Origin: Methylobacterium soli
GTDB taxonomy: Bacteria; Pseudomonadota; Alphaproteobacteria; Rhizobiales; Beijerinckiaceae
NCBI RefSeq assembly: GCF_008806385.1
Contig: NZ_VZZK01000009.1
Span: 62,001-126,000, forward strand
DNA length: 64,000 bases
Direction: 5' to 3'
Part shown: piece after piece, positions 37,503 through 46,139 of the stretch
How the letters are laid out: every line of letters starts with the position of its first letter
How positions within the stretch are numbered: the first letter of the stretch is position 1
The notes under the pieces: generated by a model
The model's database searches: none
What the model was told of the DNA's origin: nothing
What the model saw: the letters and a program-made list of their open reading frames with translations, nothing else
Program-made: the position numbers and the translations under genes

Positions 37503-38021
37503 CTCGCACTCCCAACGGTGTCGCGCCCGGTCCGCAGATGCCGGACAGATTCCCTGGGTCGCGTTCTATATACAGAACGTATCCATTGTTCCAGCAGATC
37601 GTCAGCCCGAGATATTTCGCAGAATACCGCCCATCTCTCCAAGGTTGGAAGATTCCCCTCATGATAATCTGTTCCTTAAATTATCATTCCTCGCGTGGTT
37701 TTTTATTTGGTCTGCCCGGCTTTCTGCAGAAGGCCATGCTCTCGCTGGCCTAAAATTCGGGCGAATTTTCGCCCACAGGAAGTGGCGCCCGGCGGCCCTC
37801 GATCAGAAACCAACCTGAGGTGTCGCGAGAGTTCAGGGTTCCATCTATGCTCTATTACTGATAATATTAGACTGTATGAGCGTAAAAACACAAAATAAGG
37901 TTCTTGTTGATCGAGATCGTGCGCCGAATATGTTTTGCCCGTCTACGGATCTACACGTCCACCCGGCCAGCGCCTCCGACGGAGCCGCCGCACCGCACGC
38001 CCCCCTCGATGGAACCCTCCC
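37503..38021. promoter_or_regulatory. A/T-rich divergent promoter region with a perfect palindrome
   Basis: About 520 bases, clearly richer in A/T than the surroundings, separate the peptide-type transporter operon from the LLM gene. They contain a perfect palindrome at 37759-37774 (GGGCGAA, two bases, TTCGCCC), a possible operator. The 14-base core of this palindrome recurs at 47739-47752. No gene is called here. Confidence 0.5.
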
Positions 38022-39392
38022 ATGCCCCGGCATCGCGAATTGCTGCTGAACGCCTTCCAGATGGCCGCGCCGGGCCACACCTGGGCGGGGCTGTGGCGTC
38101 ATCCGCGAGACGCGAGCGCCGCTTACAACACCCTGGACTACTGGGTTTCCCTCGCCCGAACGGCCGAGCGCGGGCTGTTCGACGGCGTGTTCCTCGCCGA
38201 CGTGATCGGCCAGTACGACGTCTATGGCGGCGGCGCCGAGACGGCGCTCGCGCGCGCCGCGCAGGCGCCGAACCTCGACCCCTTCCTCCTCGTGCCGGCA
38301 ATGGCCCAGGCGACACGGCATCTCGGCTTCGGCGTCACCGCGAACCTGACCTACGAGCACCCCTTCACCTTCACGCGGCGGGTCTCGACCCTGGATCACC
38401 TTGCCGGGGGCCGCGTCGGCTGGAACATCGTGACCGGCTACCTCGAGAGCGGCGCGCGCGGCATGGGGCTTGGCGAGGCGCGCGCTCACGACATCCGCTA
38501 CGAGGCGGGTGAGGATTTCCTCGAGGCCGCCTACAAGCTCTGGGAGGGGAGCTGGGCGGAGGGCGCGGTGCTACGTGACGCGGCGCGCGGCGTCTTCACC
38601 GATCCCGCCGGGGTGCATCGCGTCCGTCACGAGGGGCCCTACTACCGGGTCGACGGCCGGCACCTGAGCGAGCCCTCGCCGCAGCGGACCCCGGTGCTCT
38701 ACCAGGCCGGCACCTCGTCGCGCGGGCGCCTGTTCGCGGCCCGCCACGCCGAGGCGATCTTCCTGAACGGCCACACAAAGCCGGCCGCCGCCAAGGCCGT
38801 GCGCAGCATCCGCGAGGCGGCGCGCGCGGCGGGCCGCGATCCGTACGACATCCGCATGTTTCTCGGCGCCACGGTGATCGTCGCCCCGACCCGCGCCGAG
38901 GCGCTCGACCTGCGGGACGAGTACGCCCGCTACCTCGACGCGCCGGGGCAGTACGCCCTGGTCTCCGGCTGGACGGGGATCGACCTCGCCGGCCTCAAGC
39001 CCGACGAGCCGCTGGCCTACCAGGCGACCAACGCGATGCAATCCCTCGTCGAGTCCCTGACCGCACCCGGCGAGCGGCCCTTCGCCCTCGCGGACTTCGC
39101 CGAGTTCGGTCCGCGCGGGGCACGCGCGCCCTTCATCGTCGGCTCGCCTTCGGAGGTCGCCGACGAACTCCTCGACTGGACGGAAACGGCGGATGTCGAC
39201 GGCTTCAACCTGACCCGTGCGGTCGCGCCGGAGACGCTGGAGGCCTTCGTCGATCTGGTCGTGCCCGAACTGCAGGCGCGCGGTGTCTTCAAGACGGCCT
39301 ACCGGGAGGGGACCCTGCGCGAGAAGCTGTTTCCCGGTGCCGGTCCGCACCTGAAGGACAGCCATCCGGGCGCCGTTTACCGAATATCGTAA
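38022..39392 (+). CDS. LLM-class flavin-dependent monooxygenase (NtaA/SnaA/DszA family)
   Basis: The 456-residue enzyme starts LLLNAFQMAAPGHTWAGLWRHP and keeps the family landmarks GLFDGVFLADVIGQYDVYGG, TYEHPFTFTRRVSTLDHLAGGRVGWNIVTGYLESGARGMG, DPAGVHRVRHEGPYYRVDG, QAGTSSRGRLFAARHAEAIF and the C-terminal VDLVVPELQARGVFKTAYREGTLREKLF. It is a different subgroup from the enzyme at 17614. FMNH2 must be supplied by a reductase not seen here. The divergent peptide-type ABC transporter probably imports its substrate. Confidence 0.88.
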   Translation: MPRHRELLLNAFQMAAPGHTWAGLWRHPRDASAAYNTLDYWVSLARTAERGLFDGVFLADVIGQYDVYGGGAETALARAAQAPNLDPFLLVPAMAQATRHLGFGVTANLTYEHPFTFTRRVSTLDHLAGGRVGWNIVTGYLESGARGMGLGEARAHDIRYEAGEDFLEAAYKLWEGSWAEGAVLRDAARGVFTDPAGVHRVRHEGPYYRVDGRHLSEPSPQRTPVLYQAGTSSRGRLFAARHAEAIFLNGHTKPAAAKAVRSIREAARAAGRDPYDIRMFLGATVIVAPTRAEALDLRDEYARYLDAPGQYALVSGWTGIDLAGLKPDEPLAYQATNAMQSLVESLTAPGERPFALADFAEFGPRGARAPFIVGSPSEVADELLDWTETADVDGFNLTRAVAPETLEAFVDLVVPELQARGVFKTAYREGTLREKLFPGAGPHLKDSHPGAVYRIS

Positions 39393-40094
39393 GTCAGCAC
39401 GCTCCGGCCTCTGAGGCCTATTCTGATCGCCTCAGAATTCCCGAGCGAACGCACCGCGTGCCTGCGAGCGGAATCCGAACATGTTCAGGTGCCGCGATCG
39501 ACCGAATTGTCGGCGCTCGACGCAGGTATCGATGCCTGTGGGGCTGCCGGCGAAGGTCACGGACCGGAGCTATTGCGGCGGCCATCATCGCTGCGATTCC
39601 GAGGCGTAGGCAGCGATGACGGACGGCGCCGAAATCGAGGCTGGCCGAATTGGCTGCGACGCACCCCACGGGCGGTCGACGGTCCAGGATGGGCAATCCA
39701 TCGTGGTCTTTGACCTCGCGAGACCCAGTCCAGGCGCCTTGCACGAAAAAGCCCAAGTCAGATGCTGTGCCCGCCGCGCGCACAGGCACCAGGAATCGTC
39801 TGGCAGATCCGATACAAGGGTTTTGGATCGAACGGATCCACTAAACATGCCTGAAACCTCTAAACTACAGCAATAATCATTCCTCAGGCAGGTCCGATGA
39901 AATATTAGATCCGATTCTCGCCTGTTGGAAGATTGTTATTGGCTGCGCGGTATCGCACTTGGACGTGACCGGAGCCTCAGTGTAGGTTTGTTCTCTGGAA
40001 TCTTGCGGTTATCCGTCCCCGGGCCGAGAGGCCGCAGGGATCCGGAAGATCGCCCACCCGGCTCGACGAGCATCGTCACTCGGATCATCCGCCC
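39393..40094. other. Stretch without a recognisable gene
   Basis: About 700 bases. A minus frame across 39418-39789 has fairly natural composition (LPILDRRPPVGCVAANSASLDFGAVRHRCLRLGIAAMM) and may be a gene fragment, but I cannot name a family and it lacks a good start. Around 39840-39940 the DNA becomes A/T-rich, probably promoter-like. Confidence 0.35.
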
Positions 40095-40742
40095 ATGACC
40101 ACAGACCCGCGCGTCGTCGAGTACTATTTCAGCTTTCTCTCGCTGTGGTCCTATGTCGGAAGCCTCGCCTTCCGCTCTCTCACCGACCGGACAGGCACAC
40201 GAGTCGTGTATAAGCCCGTCGACCTGCTCGCTGTCTTCGCGCCGGGCGGCGGGAAGCCGGTGAAGGAGCGTCCTCCGCAAAGGCAGGCCTATCGCCTGGT
40301 CGAGATGCAGCGCTGGCGCCGCATCCGTGGGATCCCGCTCGTGCTCCATCCGAAGTTCTATCCCTCAAACCCGTCAGTGGCCCACCGCGTCCTTCTGGCA
40401 GCCCTGGACGAGGGCTCTGACGTCGCCGGCTTCGTCCATGCCGGACTGAAGGCGGTTTGGGCAGACGAACTCGACATCAGCGACGCGGCCACCATTCAGC
40501 GCCTCGCGGATGCCAATGGCCTCGACGGCGACCGCCTGCTGCTGCGCGTGGAGGAACGAGGCTTGCGTGAGCGCGAGGCTGACCTGACGCAAGAGGCCAT
40601 CGCACGCCAGGTCTTCGGCGCACCATTCTACTTCCATCGCGGAGAGCCGTTCTGGGGTCAGGATCGGCTGGACCTGCTCGAGGCCGCGATCGTCGATCCC
40701 GGCGAACCGATCCCGCTGTCGCTTCCGTCGGATTCCGCTTGA
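40095..40742 (+). CDS. DsbA-family 2-hydroxychromene-2-carboxylate isomerase
   Basis: At 215 residues this thioredoxin-fold protein matches kappa-GST-like isomerases: VEYYFSFLSLWSYVGSLAF with the catalytic Ser in the SxWSY region, KPVDLLAVFAPGGGKPVKERPPQRQAYRLVEMQRWRRIRGIPLVLHPKFYP, and a C-terminal ARQVFGAPFYFHRGEPFWGQDRLDLLE. It would use glutathione to isomerise an aromatic ring-cleavage intermediate. No naphthalene-type genes are nearby, so the actual substrate may differ. Its 3' end runs into the permease remnant on the other strand. Confidence 0.85.
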   Translation: MTTDPRVVEYYFSFLSLWSYVGSLAFRSLTDRTGTRVVYKPVDLLAVFAPGGGKPVKERPPQRQAYRLVEMQRWRRIRGIPLVLHPKFYPSNPSVAHRVLLAALDEGSDVAGFVHAGLKAVWADELDISDAATIQRLADANGLDGDRLLLRVEERGLREREADLTQEAIARQVFGAPFYFHRGEPFWGQDRLDLLEAAIVDPGEPIPLSLPSDSA

Positions 40743-40799
40743 TTCCGGCCGTCCACCGCGCCCTCAATGGCGGTTCCGCCTGATCCATCCGGCTCCGCC

Positions 40800-40985
40800 C
40801 GCGATGACGTTGTCCCCAGCAGAGCGTTGAGGACGATCGCCGCGATGGCTGTGAGCAGGATCGGATCCCTCAGGATGGGCTGAAGCACCTCGGGCAGCGC
40901 CCGGAAGAACTGCGGCTGCACGATGGGGATCAGCCCGAAGCCGAGGGATACCGCGATCACGAGGGCATCTCGGCCGCCCGGCCGC
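40800..40985 (-). pseudogene. Xanthine/uracil permease (NCS2) C-terminal fragment
   Basis: The minus strand reads GRDALVIAVSLGFGLIPIVQPQFFRALPEVLQPILRDPILLTAIAAIVLNALL, the last two membrane helices of a nucleobase:cation symporter-2. The frame runs on to a stop at 40658 through a tail unlike the family. The rest of the transporter is missing on the upstream side, where a transposase scrap adjoins. Confidence 0.6.
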
Positions 40986-40992
40986 GCGTAGC

Positions 40993-41094
40993 CGACTTGT
41001 GCCCTACGAAGCTATCTGCAAAGCCTGGACGGAGGAGCCCTCTAGGTTCACCCGGAACCCGCACCACCAAGTACCGGGACCAAACACTACCTGA
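40993..41094 (+). pseudogene. DDE transposase C-terminal scrap
   Basis: The frame VPYEAICKAWTEEPSRFTRNPHHQ ends at a stop at 41092-41094 soon after GPNTT. This matches the very C-terminus of IS481-like DDE transposases, where W....P..F..NP.H...GPNT is characteristic. Only about 33 codons remain and no terminal inverted repeats can be defined. It abuts the permease fragment and lies about 120 bases left of the right tRNA repeat. Confidence 0.5.
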
Positions 41095-41212
41095 ACCGCG
41101 ATCCGGCACTGGCGGCGATCAGGAAGCTTGAAACGAGAACGCAAATTCCCGACCGGATGCCCGACCAGGCCTAAGTGTTCTCAGTCTGAAGAGGAAAAAG
41201 CGCTGTAAGATC

Positions 41213-41236
41213 ATTTGGCTGGGGGACCTGGATTCG
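41213..41236 (-). repeat. Right attachment-like repeat: tRNA 3' end
   Basis: Twenty-three of 24 bases match 5679-5702 in the same orientation. The two copies are 35,534 bases apart. The sequence covers the tRNA 3' T-arm strand, acceptor strand, encoded CCA and a few flanking bases, the classic crossover segment used by tRNA-targeting integrases. Confidence 0.7.
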
Positions 41237-41264
41237 AACCAGGACTAGAGGAGTCAGAGTCCAC
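41216..41264 (-). tRNA. tRNA-Gln(CTG) 3' fragment, not a complete gene
   Basis: Read on the minus strand, the fragment starts in the anticodon arm (loop CTCTGAC, anticodon CTG), then a short variable region, a perfect T-arm (CCTGG, TTCGAAT, CCAGG), acceptor strand TCCCCCA, discriminator G and CCA. The anticodon stem has one mismatch. Upstream, where the D-arm and the 5' acceptor strand TGGGGGA should be, there is unrelated sequence. It is therefore an integration remnant, and the functional tRNA-Gln must be elsewhere. Confidence 0.7.
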
Positions 41265-41498
41265 CGACATTGCTCGCAATGTCAAAGACTTAGACCCTTC
41301 CCAGGACGTAAAACCAAGCACTGAAGAACAACAGCTTTTCGGCGGTTTTGGAAAACCGCCTGGGGTCATTTTCGCGCGTACGCGAGGCTCCCGCAACCGA
41401 GGCATTCTGATCATTGCATGATTTATAAAAATGAGACATTAATCCCGTGAGTTTCACGAACAAGCGGGCTCGGTTCGTTTCCTAAAGCAGGTAGCTAT

Positions 41499-41945
41499 AT
41501 GTCTCGCGATGACGTCAAGTTACTTCGCTTCGCTGAGGCAAATGTGGCGTTCCAACAGATTTTGCGATATCTCTCGAAGGCAGATCCGTACAATAATGCT
41601 TCCCTAGCGAGAATGGTGCCGCTTACCCAACATTGTGTTTCCAAAGGAAACTATTCATGCTTGGTTCGCGGTGAAGTAATAGTCGGGCTTATGGCATGGC
41701 TCGATGTGAACTCCTCCGACTGTCGAGCGAAAATTGGGGCAGGGTTAAGCTACGAGGTCGAATGCAGCCTGCCTAAGGACGGAATATTCGTCAGCATTAT
41801 ACACGCCAAAAATCGCTCTGATTTGCAGCTTCTAGTCCGACAATTGCGAACATTTTCGCAGGAACGAGATGTGATCTGGGACAGACACAAAGGAAAGCTA
41901 GGCTTTCGCAGCAGTAAATTGGCTGGAGTTGCAGGGCCCGGTTAA
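41499..41945 (+). CDS. Possible HlyC-like toxin-activating acyltransferase
   Basis: The 148-residue cytoplasmic protein has a layout resembling RTX-toxin lysine acyltransferases: a segment LARMVPLTQHCVSKGNYSCLVRGEVIVGLMAWLDV lines up with the HlyC region around P.....Y.LL..G.P...CSW, and a later FVSIIHAKNRSDLQLLVRQLRTF with its DW.APFG....LY...R. The catalytic His expected near residue 25 appears to be Tyr or Asn. The gene is A/T-richer than its neighbours, suggesting recent transfer. RTX-type proteins are encoded at 42.6 and 48.7 kb. The family call is tentative. Confidence 0.4.
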   Translation: MSRDDVKLLRFAEANVAFQQILRYLSKADPYNNASLARMVPLTQHCVSKGNYSCLVRGEVIVGLMAWLDVNSSDCRAKIGAGLSYEVECSLPKDGIFVSIIHAKNRSDLQLLVRQLRTFSQERDVIWDRHKGKLGFRSSKLAGVAGPG

Positions 41946-41970
41946 GCAGAGGTGAGACCGGACACGAAAA

Positions 41971-41997
41971 AGCCCGCGCCGGCGAACCGGGCGGGCT
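41971..41997 (-). terminator. Rho-independent terminator of the small secreted protein gene
   Basis: A GC-rich hairpin (AGCCCGC...GCGGGCT with a CGAA loop) lies just past the stop at 42009. On the minus strand it is followed by TTTTT. It is nearly the same hairpin as at 42477-42503 and 43681-43707. Confidence 0.8.
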
Positions 41998-42008
41998 GAC
42001 GAGGTCTG

Positions 42009-42377
42009 CTACTTGGGCTTGATCAGCTCATAGCCCATCCGCTTCTCGCCGTTGAACGCCCAGATGCTCTTGTAGCCGCCGGCATCGTCGTCAACGAGGA
42101 GCGCCGTACCGCTCGAACCTTCGCTGGTGAAGCTAGCAGCCAAGATGCGGGCGTCGCCGACAGCGTATCCCGTGTACTTGTCGCCACCGATATTCCAGTT
42201 GAGCTTAAAGGTATCTTTGCTTGTTTGCGCGATAGTCAATGACCCAGTATATTCGGTTCCGGGCTCGCCGTTACTGCCCTGAACGCTGTAGTTTCCAGCG
42301 CCGCCAGCAAAAGCGGTCGCGCTTGCACACATCGCGAAGCCAAAGATCCCGGCCGCAAAAGTTTTGATCATCGTCAT
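42009..42377 (-). CDS. Small secreted beta-strand protein, function unknown
   Basis: This 122-residue protein has a signal peptide (MTMIKTFAAGIFGFAMCASATAFA). The mature domain reads YSVQGSNGEPGTEYTGSLTIAQT, FKLNWNIGGDKYTGYAVGDARILAASF and YKSIWAFNGEKRMGYELI. This Y.V.G.N...Y.G...I pattern, with alternating strands, recurs in small periplasmic proteins of alphaproteobacteria and leptospires, sometimes labelled fibronectin-binding. The ATG at 42377 directly precedes the signal peptide. It has its own terminator at 41971. Confidence 0.65.
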   Translation of the reverse strand: MTMIKTFAAGIFGFAMCASATAFAGGAGNYSVQGSNGEPGTEYTGSLTIAQTSKDTFKLNWNIGGDKYTGYAVGDARILAASFTSEGSSGTALLVDDDAGGYKSIWAFNGEKRMGYELIKPK

Positions 42378-42476
42378 TGCCCCCAAACTCGTTGGTTCGA
42401 GCCGCCCGGATTTTTCAGGCAATGGGTCCTACCTCACTTCTGCTTACGAAATTCCGCACTGAGTCAAGCACAAGAA

Positions 42477-42503
42477 AGCCCGCCGCGGCGAACCGGGCGG
42501 GCC
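42477..42503 (-). terminator. Terminator of the Asp-rich RTX-type gene
   Basis: A GC-rich hairpin (AGCCCGCC to GGCGGGCC-like, loop CGAA) lies 50 bases beyond the stop at 42555. On the minus strand it is followed by TTTCTT. Confidence 0.75.
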
Positions 42504-42554
42504 AACATTCGGCGGAAAGTCGGTCGCTTAAGTCCGGCTACCTATCAGCGGGCC

Positions 42555-43559
42555 TCAGGCAAAGAAGACGCCGTCATCAACCACCGACCGGCCCTCAGCA
42601 GCGCCAAATCGCAGGTAATGCTCAAGTGGATTGACACCGGCAGCCGCGACATCAGGGTTTTCGGCGAGATACGCCTTTGTGTCGAAACGGCCGGACGGGT
42701 CGCGTCCCTCCTTCGCGCCATTGGCTAAATAGTGGGACAGAGGATCCGCGCCGGCAGCGCGCACGTCCGCATATGCGTTGAGATAGCCCTTCACATCGAA
42801 GAAGGCGTTCGGATCACGCCCCTCCGCCCGGCCATTGGCTGCGTAGTGAGCTTCAGGGTCGAGATTGGCCTCAGCTACGTCGCTGTATCGGCTTAGGTAA
42901 AACAGATCATCGATCAATGCATTCCCGTCATCCTGTTTAATGACGAGATCACCGAATACGTAGGTCTCAACGGAATGAGTCTCTACGTGGATATTCCCGA
43001 CGTCGCTCGCATCGTCGTCATCATCATCGTCGCCCCCAGCACCGGCCGTCCCGACCGGTGCATCGTCGTCATCGGCAACGGCCTCCGTGACGACGTCATC
43101 GTCATCATCGTCGTCGCTCGCCTGTTCAACCGAACCGCCATCATCATCATCGTCGTCGCGAATCGGCTCAAGCGAGCCGTCATCATCGTCGTCGTCATCT
43201 TCGTCGAAGCTGCCGCGGGAGATGGTCGCCACATTGCCGGCCGAGAGTACGACGAAGTCGCTCAGAGGCGCATCGATATTGAGGGTGTCGTTGCCCGCAC
43301 CGCCGTCGAACTGATAATCCGCATTCCTCAGGTCGAGGGTATCGTCGCCGTCTCCGCCTAGGAAGAAGCCCGAACCGTAGGTGACGTTTAGGGCGTCGTT
43401 GCCGCCACCCGCGATGACGTTCAGGACGCTGTCCTCATCATCATCGCCAATAAGATTGACAACATCGTCACCGGCACCGGCATCGAGCAGTCGCTCATCG
43501 TCGTCCGCATCGAAGTTAAACAGATCTGATCCCGCAGTGCCCCGAATGATCTCAGCCAT
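42555..43559 (-). CDS. Asp-rich RTX calcium-binding protein with YLxxNPDV-type repeats
   Basis: The 334-residue acidic protein has three parts. Residues 1-100 hold RTX-like nonapeptides (GGGNDALNV, GGDGDDTLDL, GGAGNDTLNI). Residues 115-195 hold long Asp runs (DDDDDDD several times) separated by short spacers. The C-terminal third holds three units of about 42 residues with the pattern F....YL..N.DV.AAG..PL.HY...G..EGR. It has no signal peptide, as usual for type I secretion substrates. AGGAAGAACG precedes the ATG at 43559. Calcium binding is likely; the role (matrix, adhesin, mineral binding) is unknown. Confidence 0.72.
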   Translation of the reverse strand: MAEIIRGTAGSDLFNFDADDDERLLDAGAGDDVVNLIGDDDEDSVLNVIAGGGNDALNVTYGSGFFLGGDGDDTLDLRNADYQFDGGAGNDTLNIDAPLSDFVVLSAGNVATISRGSFDEDDDDDDDGSLEPIRDDDDDDGGSVEQASDDDDDDDVVTEAVADDDDAPVGTAGAGGDDDDDDDASDVGNIHVETHSVETYVFGDLVIKQDDGNALIDDLFYLSRYSDVAEANLDPEAHYAANGRAEGRDPNAFFDVKGYLNAYADVRAAGADPLSHYLANGAKEGRDPSGRFDTKAYLAENPDVAAAGVNPLEHYLRFGAAEGRSVVDDGVFFA

Positions 43560-43680
43560 CGTTCTTCCTGGCAAAAAATTGTAGCAGTTCGCACTTACAG
43601 CGTAGGGACATATTCTCGCGCTGTTAAGTGCGAGTAGTCCCCGCTTGATGTTGCCGAAGGCTCCCGACCAGATCCAAAAC

Positions 43681-43707
43681 AGCCCGCCGCGGCTAACCGG
43701 GCGGGCT
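43681..43707 (-). terminator. Terminator-like hairpin, third copy
   Basis: AGCCCGCCGCGG and CCGGGCGGGCT form a hairpin followed by TGTTTTG on the minus strand. It differs by two or three bases from those at 41971 and 42477. The nearest minus-strand gene upstream is umuC, 300 bases away. Confidence 0.65.
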
Positions 43708-44008
43708 GGAAGTTCGGGATGAAGATCGGCCCCACTAGCGAGGCGGGACAGCTCCGCTAGCAGGGCCTAGCCGCGGTCCCAGGGGAACTTGGCCAGCTCT
43801 ATCTGGCGTGGTTGCGGCGCTCCGCAATCAGGCAGACGGGAAAGCTGAATTGCTCCGCGCATCACCCCCACCAATCCCGCGCCACCGCCGCGACCGCAAG
43901 GCCGAGGAAGATGCCGGCGAGGAGCGCCATGGCGAGGTGGCCGGAGGGCAGATATGGCTCGCCCGTCCGGAGCGGCAAGATCTCGAACTCAAGCCCTCGC
44001 GGTGCAGA
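43708..44008. other. Intergenic region with one tiny possible reading frame
   Basis: No convincing gene. A 22-codon minus frame at 43862-43930 encodes one hydrophobic helix (MALLAGIFLGLAVAAVARDWWG), which could be a small membrane protein sitting before the terminator at 43681. It lacks a clear ribosome site, so it is only mentioned. Confidence 0.3.
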
Positions 44009-45397
44009 TTAAGCAAAGGCGGTCGGCAGTTCGGCGAGCTGGGTCGTGTAGCGCGGGGTCCGCATCTCGAACTTCGTGCTCCAAGCGCGCTTCTCCTCCA
44101 AGCCAGCGCGGGCGGGCACGACAGTCCCGCGCCCGAAGCGGGCGTTGCAGGTGTCGATCGCGGCCATGAGCGGGCCGGAGTGCTCCCGGTCGAGCTGCCC
44201 GATCAGCGCCCGTGGGCTGTCCTCCAGCAGCATCAGATCCGTCGTCACCACGCCGGCCTTGCTGTAGCGCCAGGGCCGCTCGCCCGGCTCGCGCCACGTC
44301 TTCTCGACGCCGAGGCGTGCGGCCTTGATCAGCGCCAGCGTGTCGTTCGTGGCCTCAGGCAGCGTCACGGTGGTCGAGACCGAGCGCATCGGCTCGCCGC
44401 GGTCGTGCTCGCTCGTGTGGTAGAAGACGCTGACGTGGTTGGTGCCGAGCCCTCCCCGCCGCAGCTTCTCGCCGAGCCGCGTCGCGTGCGCCGCGACCGC
44501 CTGCTCCAGCGTGGCCCGGTCCTCGATGCGCTTGGAGAACGAGCGGGTGACCGCGCAGCCTTTGCGCTGGGCCGGCAGGAGCTCCAGCGGCAGGCAGGCG
44601 AGGCCGCGCAGCTCGTGGATGATGCGCTCGCCCACCACCGTCATGGCCTTGCGCACCGGGCGCGGGTCGAGGTCGCGCAGATCCGCCACCGTGTCGACGC
44701 CCATGGCCTCGAGCTTGGCAAGCGAGGCGCGTCCGATGCCCCAGACCTCGCCGACATGGACCCGGCAGAGCCAAGCGGCCCGCTCGTCCTCGTCCGTCAG
44801 GTCGCAGACACCGCCGAGCTCGGGGATGCTCTTGGCAATGTGATTGGCGAGCTTGGCCAGCGTCTTCGTCGGGCCGATGCCGACGCAGGTCGGAATGCCA
44901 GTCCAGGCCCGGACCGTCGCGCGCAGGTCGCGGGCGAGCTCCAGCCGCTCGCGCTCGCGCACGTCCGAGAGGTCGAGGAAGCTCTCGTCGATCGAGTAGA
45001 TCTCCACCCGCGGTGAGAAGTCCCGGTATACCGCGTTGGTGCGGGCCGACATGTCGCCGTAGAGCGTGTAGTTCGAGGAGAACACGCGCACGCCCTGGCG
45101 CCGGCACAGGTCGCGGATCTTGAAATAGGGCTCGCCCATGCGGATCCCGAGCGCCTTCGCCTCGGCGGTCCGGGCGATGGCGCAGCCATCGTTGTTGGAC
45201 AGCACGATGACCGGCACGGCCGCGAGCTTCGGATCGAACACCCGCTCGCAGGAGCAGTAGAACGAATTGCCGTCTATCAGCGCGATGGCGCGTGTCGTCT
45301 TTCCTGGGTGCGCTTGCCTTTCGCTTGTGGAGAGTGCGAGTTCACAGGACGGATCTAAGATCTGTTCCGGCCAAGCCACAGCCTTGAGATGGGTCAT
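44009..45397 (-). CDS. umuC: Y-family translesion DNA polymerase (UmuC-like)
   Basis: The protein has about 462 residues; the conserved polymerase begins around residue 37. It shows [18 protein letters not shown] with the first catalytic Asp, [46 protein letters not shown] with the second Asp-Glu pair, and [17 protein letters not shown]. The order matches UmuC more than DinB. It would copy past damaged bases during the SOS response. The ATG at 45397 gives a 36-residue extension relative to E. coli UmuC; an internal start is possible. The divergent GST gene begins five bases away, so their 5' ends virtually touch. Confidence 0.88.
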   Translation of the reverse strand: MTHLKAVAWPEQILDPSCELALSTSERQAHPGKTTRAIALIDGNSFYCSCERVFDPKLAAVPVIVLSNNDGCAIARTAEAKALGIRMGEPYFKIRDLCRRQGVRVFSSNYTLYGDMSARTNAVYRDFSPRVEIYSIDESFLDLSDVRERERLELARDLRATVRAWTGIPTCVGIGPTKTLAKLANHIAKSIPELGGVCDLTDEDERAAWLCRVHVGEVWGIGRASLAKLEAMGVDTVADLRDLDPRPVRKAMTVVGERIIHELRGLACLPLELLPAQRKGCAVTRSFSKRIEDRATLEQAVAAHATRLGEKLRRGGLGTNHVSVFYHTSEHDRGEPMRSVSTTVTLPEATNDTLALIKAARLGVEKTWREPGERPWRYSKAGVVTTDLMLLEDSPRALIGQLDREHSGPLMAAIDTCNARFGRGTVVPARAGLEEKRAWSTKFEMRTPRYTTQLAELPTAFA

Positions 45398-45402
45398 GCG
45401 AA

Positions 45403-46125
45403 ATGCCTGACGCCCCGTTGGAGCCATCGCCGCGTCTGATCGTGTTGGCGCCCTCGCACTTCTGCGAACGCGCGCGTTGGGGTCTCGATCATGCGGCGCT
45501 GCGCTACACCGAGCAGGCATGGGCGCCGCTCCTCCACCTGCCCCTCGCTCGTCGGCTGGCCAAGGCCAGCACGTTGCCGATCCTCGTGGTCCGCGTCGGC
45601 GAGGTCATTCAGGGCAGCGGAGCCATCCTGAGCTGGGCTGGTTTGAAGAGCGATGCCGAACTCGTGGAGCGGCGGCTTGAGAAGCGCACTGGTCCGCTCG
45701 TGCGACGCTACGTCTATTCGGGCGTGCTTCACGATCCGCGTGCGGGCGTACGCGACATCCTCCTCCACGGCGTTCCGCCGTGGCAGGCAAGGGTCGCGCG
45801 GACGGCGTGGCCCGCGATCCGCCAAGCGATGAGCGTCAGCATGAAGGTCGGGCCGGCCAAATTGGTCGAGCTGGAGCAAGCGCTCGAGCGCGAGCTCGAT
45901 TGGATCGACGCGATCGTGAGCGAAGGCCCCTACCTCGATGGAGATCAGTTCGGGCGCACGGACATCACGGCTGCGAGCCTGCTGGCGCCGCTGGCACGTC
46001 CGGTCGATCTTCCGCTTTATCGGCAGTTGGTGATGCCGGCAGAGGTGGAGAGAGCATTCCAGCGCTGGGCCGATCGGCCGTCGATACGCTGGGTGCTGCG
46101 CATGTACGCCGCCCATCGCAACTGA
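45403..46125 (+). CDS. Glutathione S-transferase-family protein
   Basis: This 240-residue protein has an N-terminal thioredoxin-like domain ([27 protein letters not shown]) where SHFCERARW is the active-site region with a Ser/Cys, [21 protein letters not shown] for the glutathione-binding strand and Ser, and an all-helical C-terminal domain ([17 protein letters not shown]). It would conjugate or reduce with glutathione in the cytoplasm. It lies between umuC and umuD but on the other strand. Confidence 0.8.
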   Translation: MPDAPLEPSPRLIVLAPSHFCERARWGLDHAALRYTEQAWAPLLHLPLARRLAKASTLPILVVRVGEVIQGSGAILSWAGLKSDAELVERRLEKRTGPLVRRYVYSGVLHDPRAGVRDILLHGVPPWQARVARTAWPAIRQAMSVSMKVGPAKLVELEQALERELDWIDAIVSEGPYLDGDQFGRTDITAASLLAPLARPVDLPLYRQLVMPAEVERAFQRWADRPSIRWVLRMYAAHRN

Positions 46126-46139
46126 CGAAGCTGCCTGGC

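Noticed and set aside
41215..41421. A 68-codon frame beginning MAGGPGFEPGLEESES
   Set aside because: This is the translated antisense of the tRNA-Gln fragment, a well-known false gene pattern.
42975..43361. Ile/Val-rich membrane-like frame opposite the Asp-rich gene
   Set aside because: Runs of Asp codons read on the other strand give Ile/Val. This is a shadow of the acidic gene.
42470..43710. A CRISPR array, because of repeated GC-rich hairpins
   Set aside because: The three hairpins are 500-1200 bases apart, lie at gene ends and have genes between them. They are terminators.
43808..45016. A 402-residue plus-strand protein opposite umuC
   Set aside because: It is an antisense shadow of the polymerase gene, which has all catalytic motifs on the minus strand.
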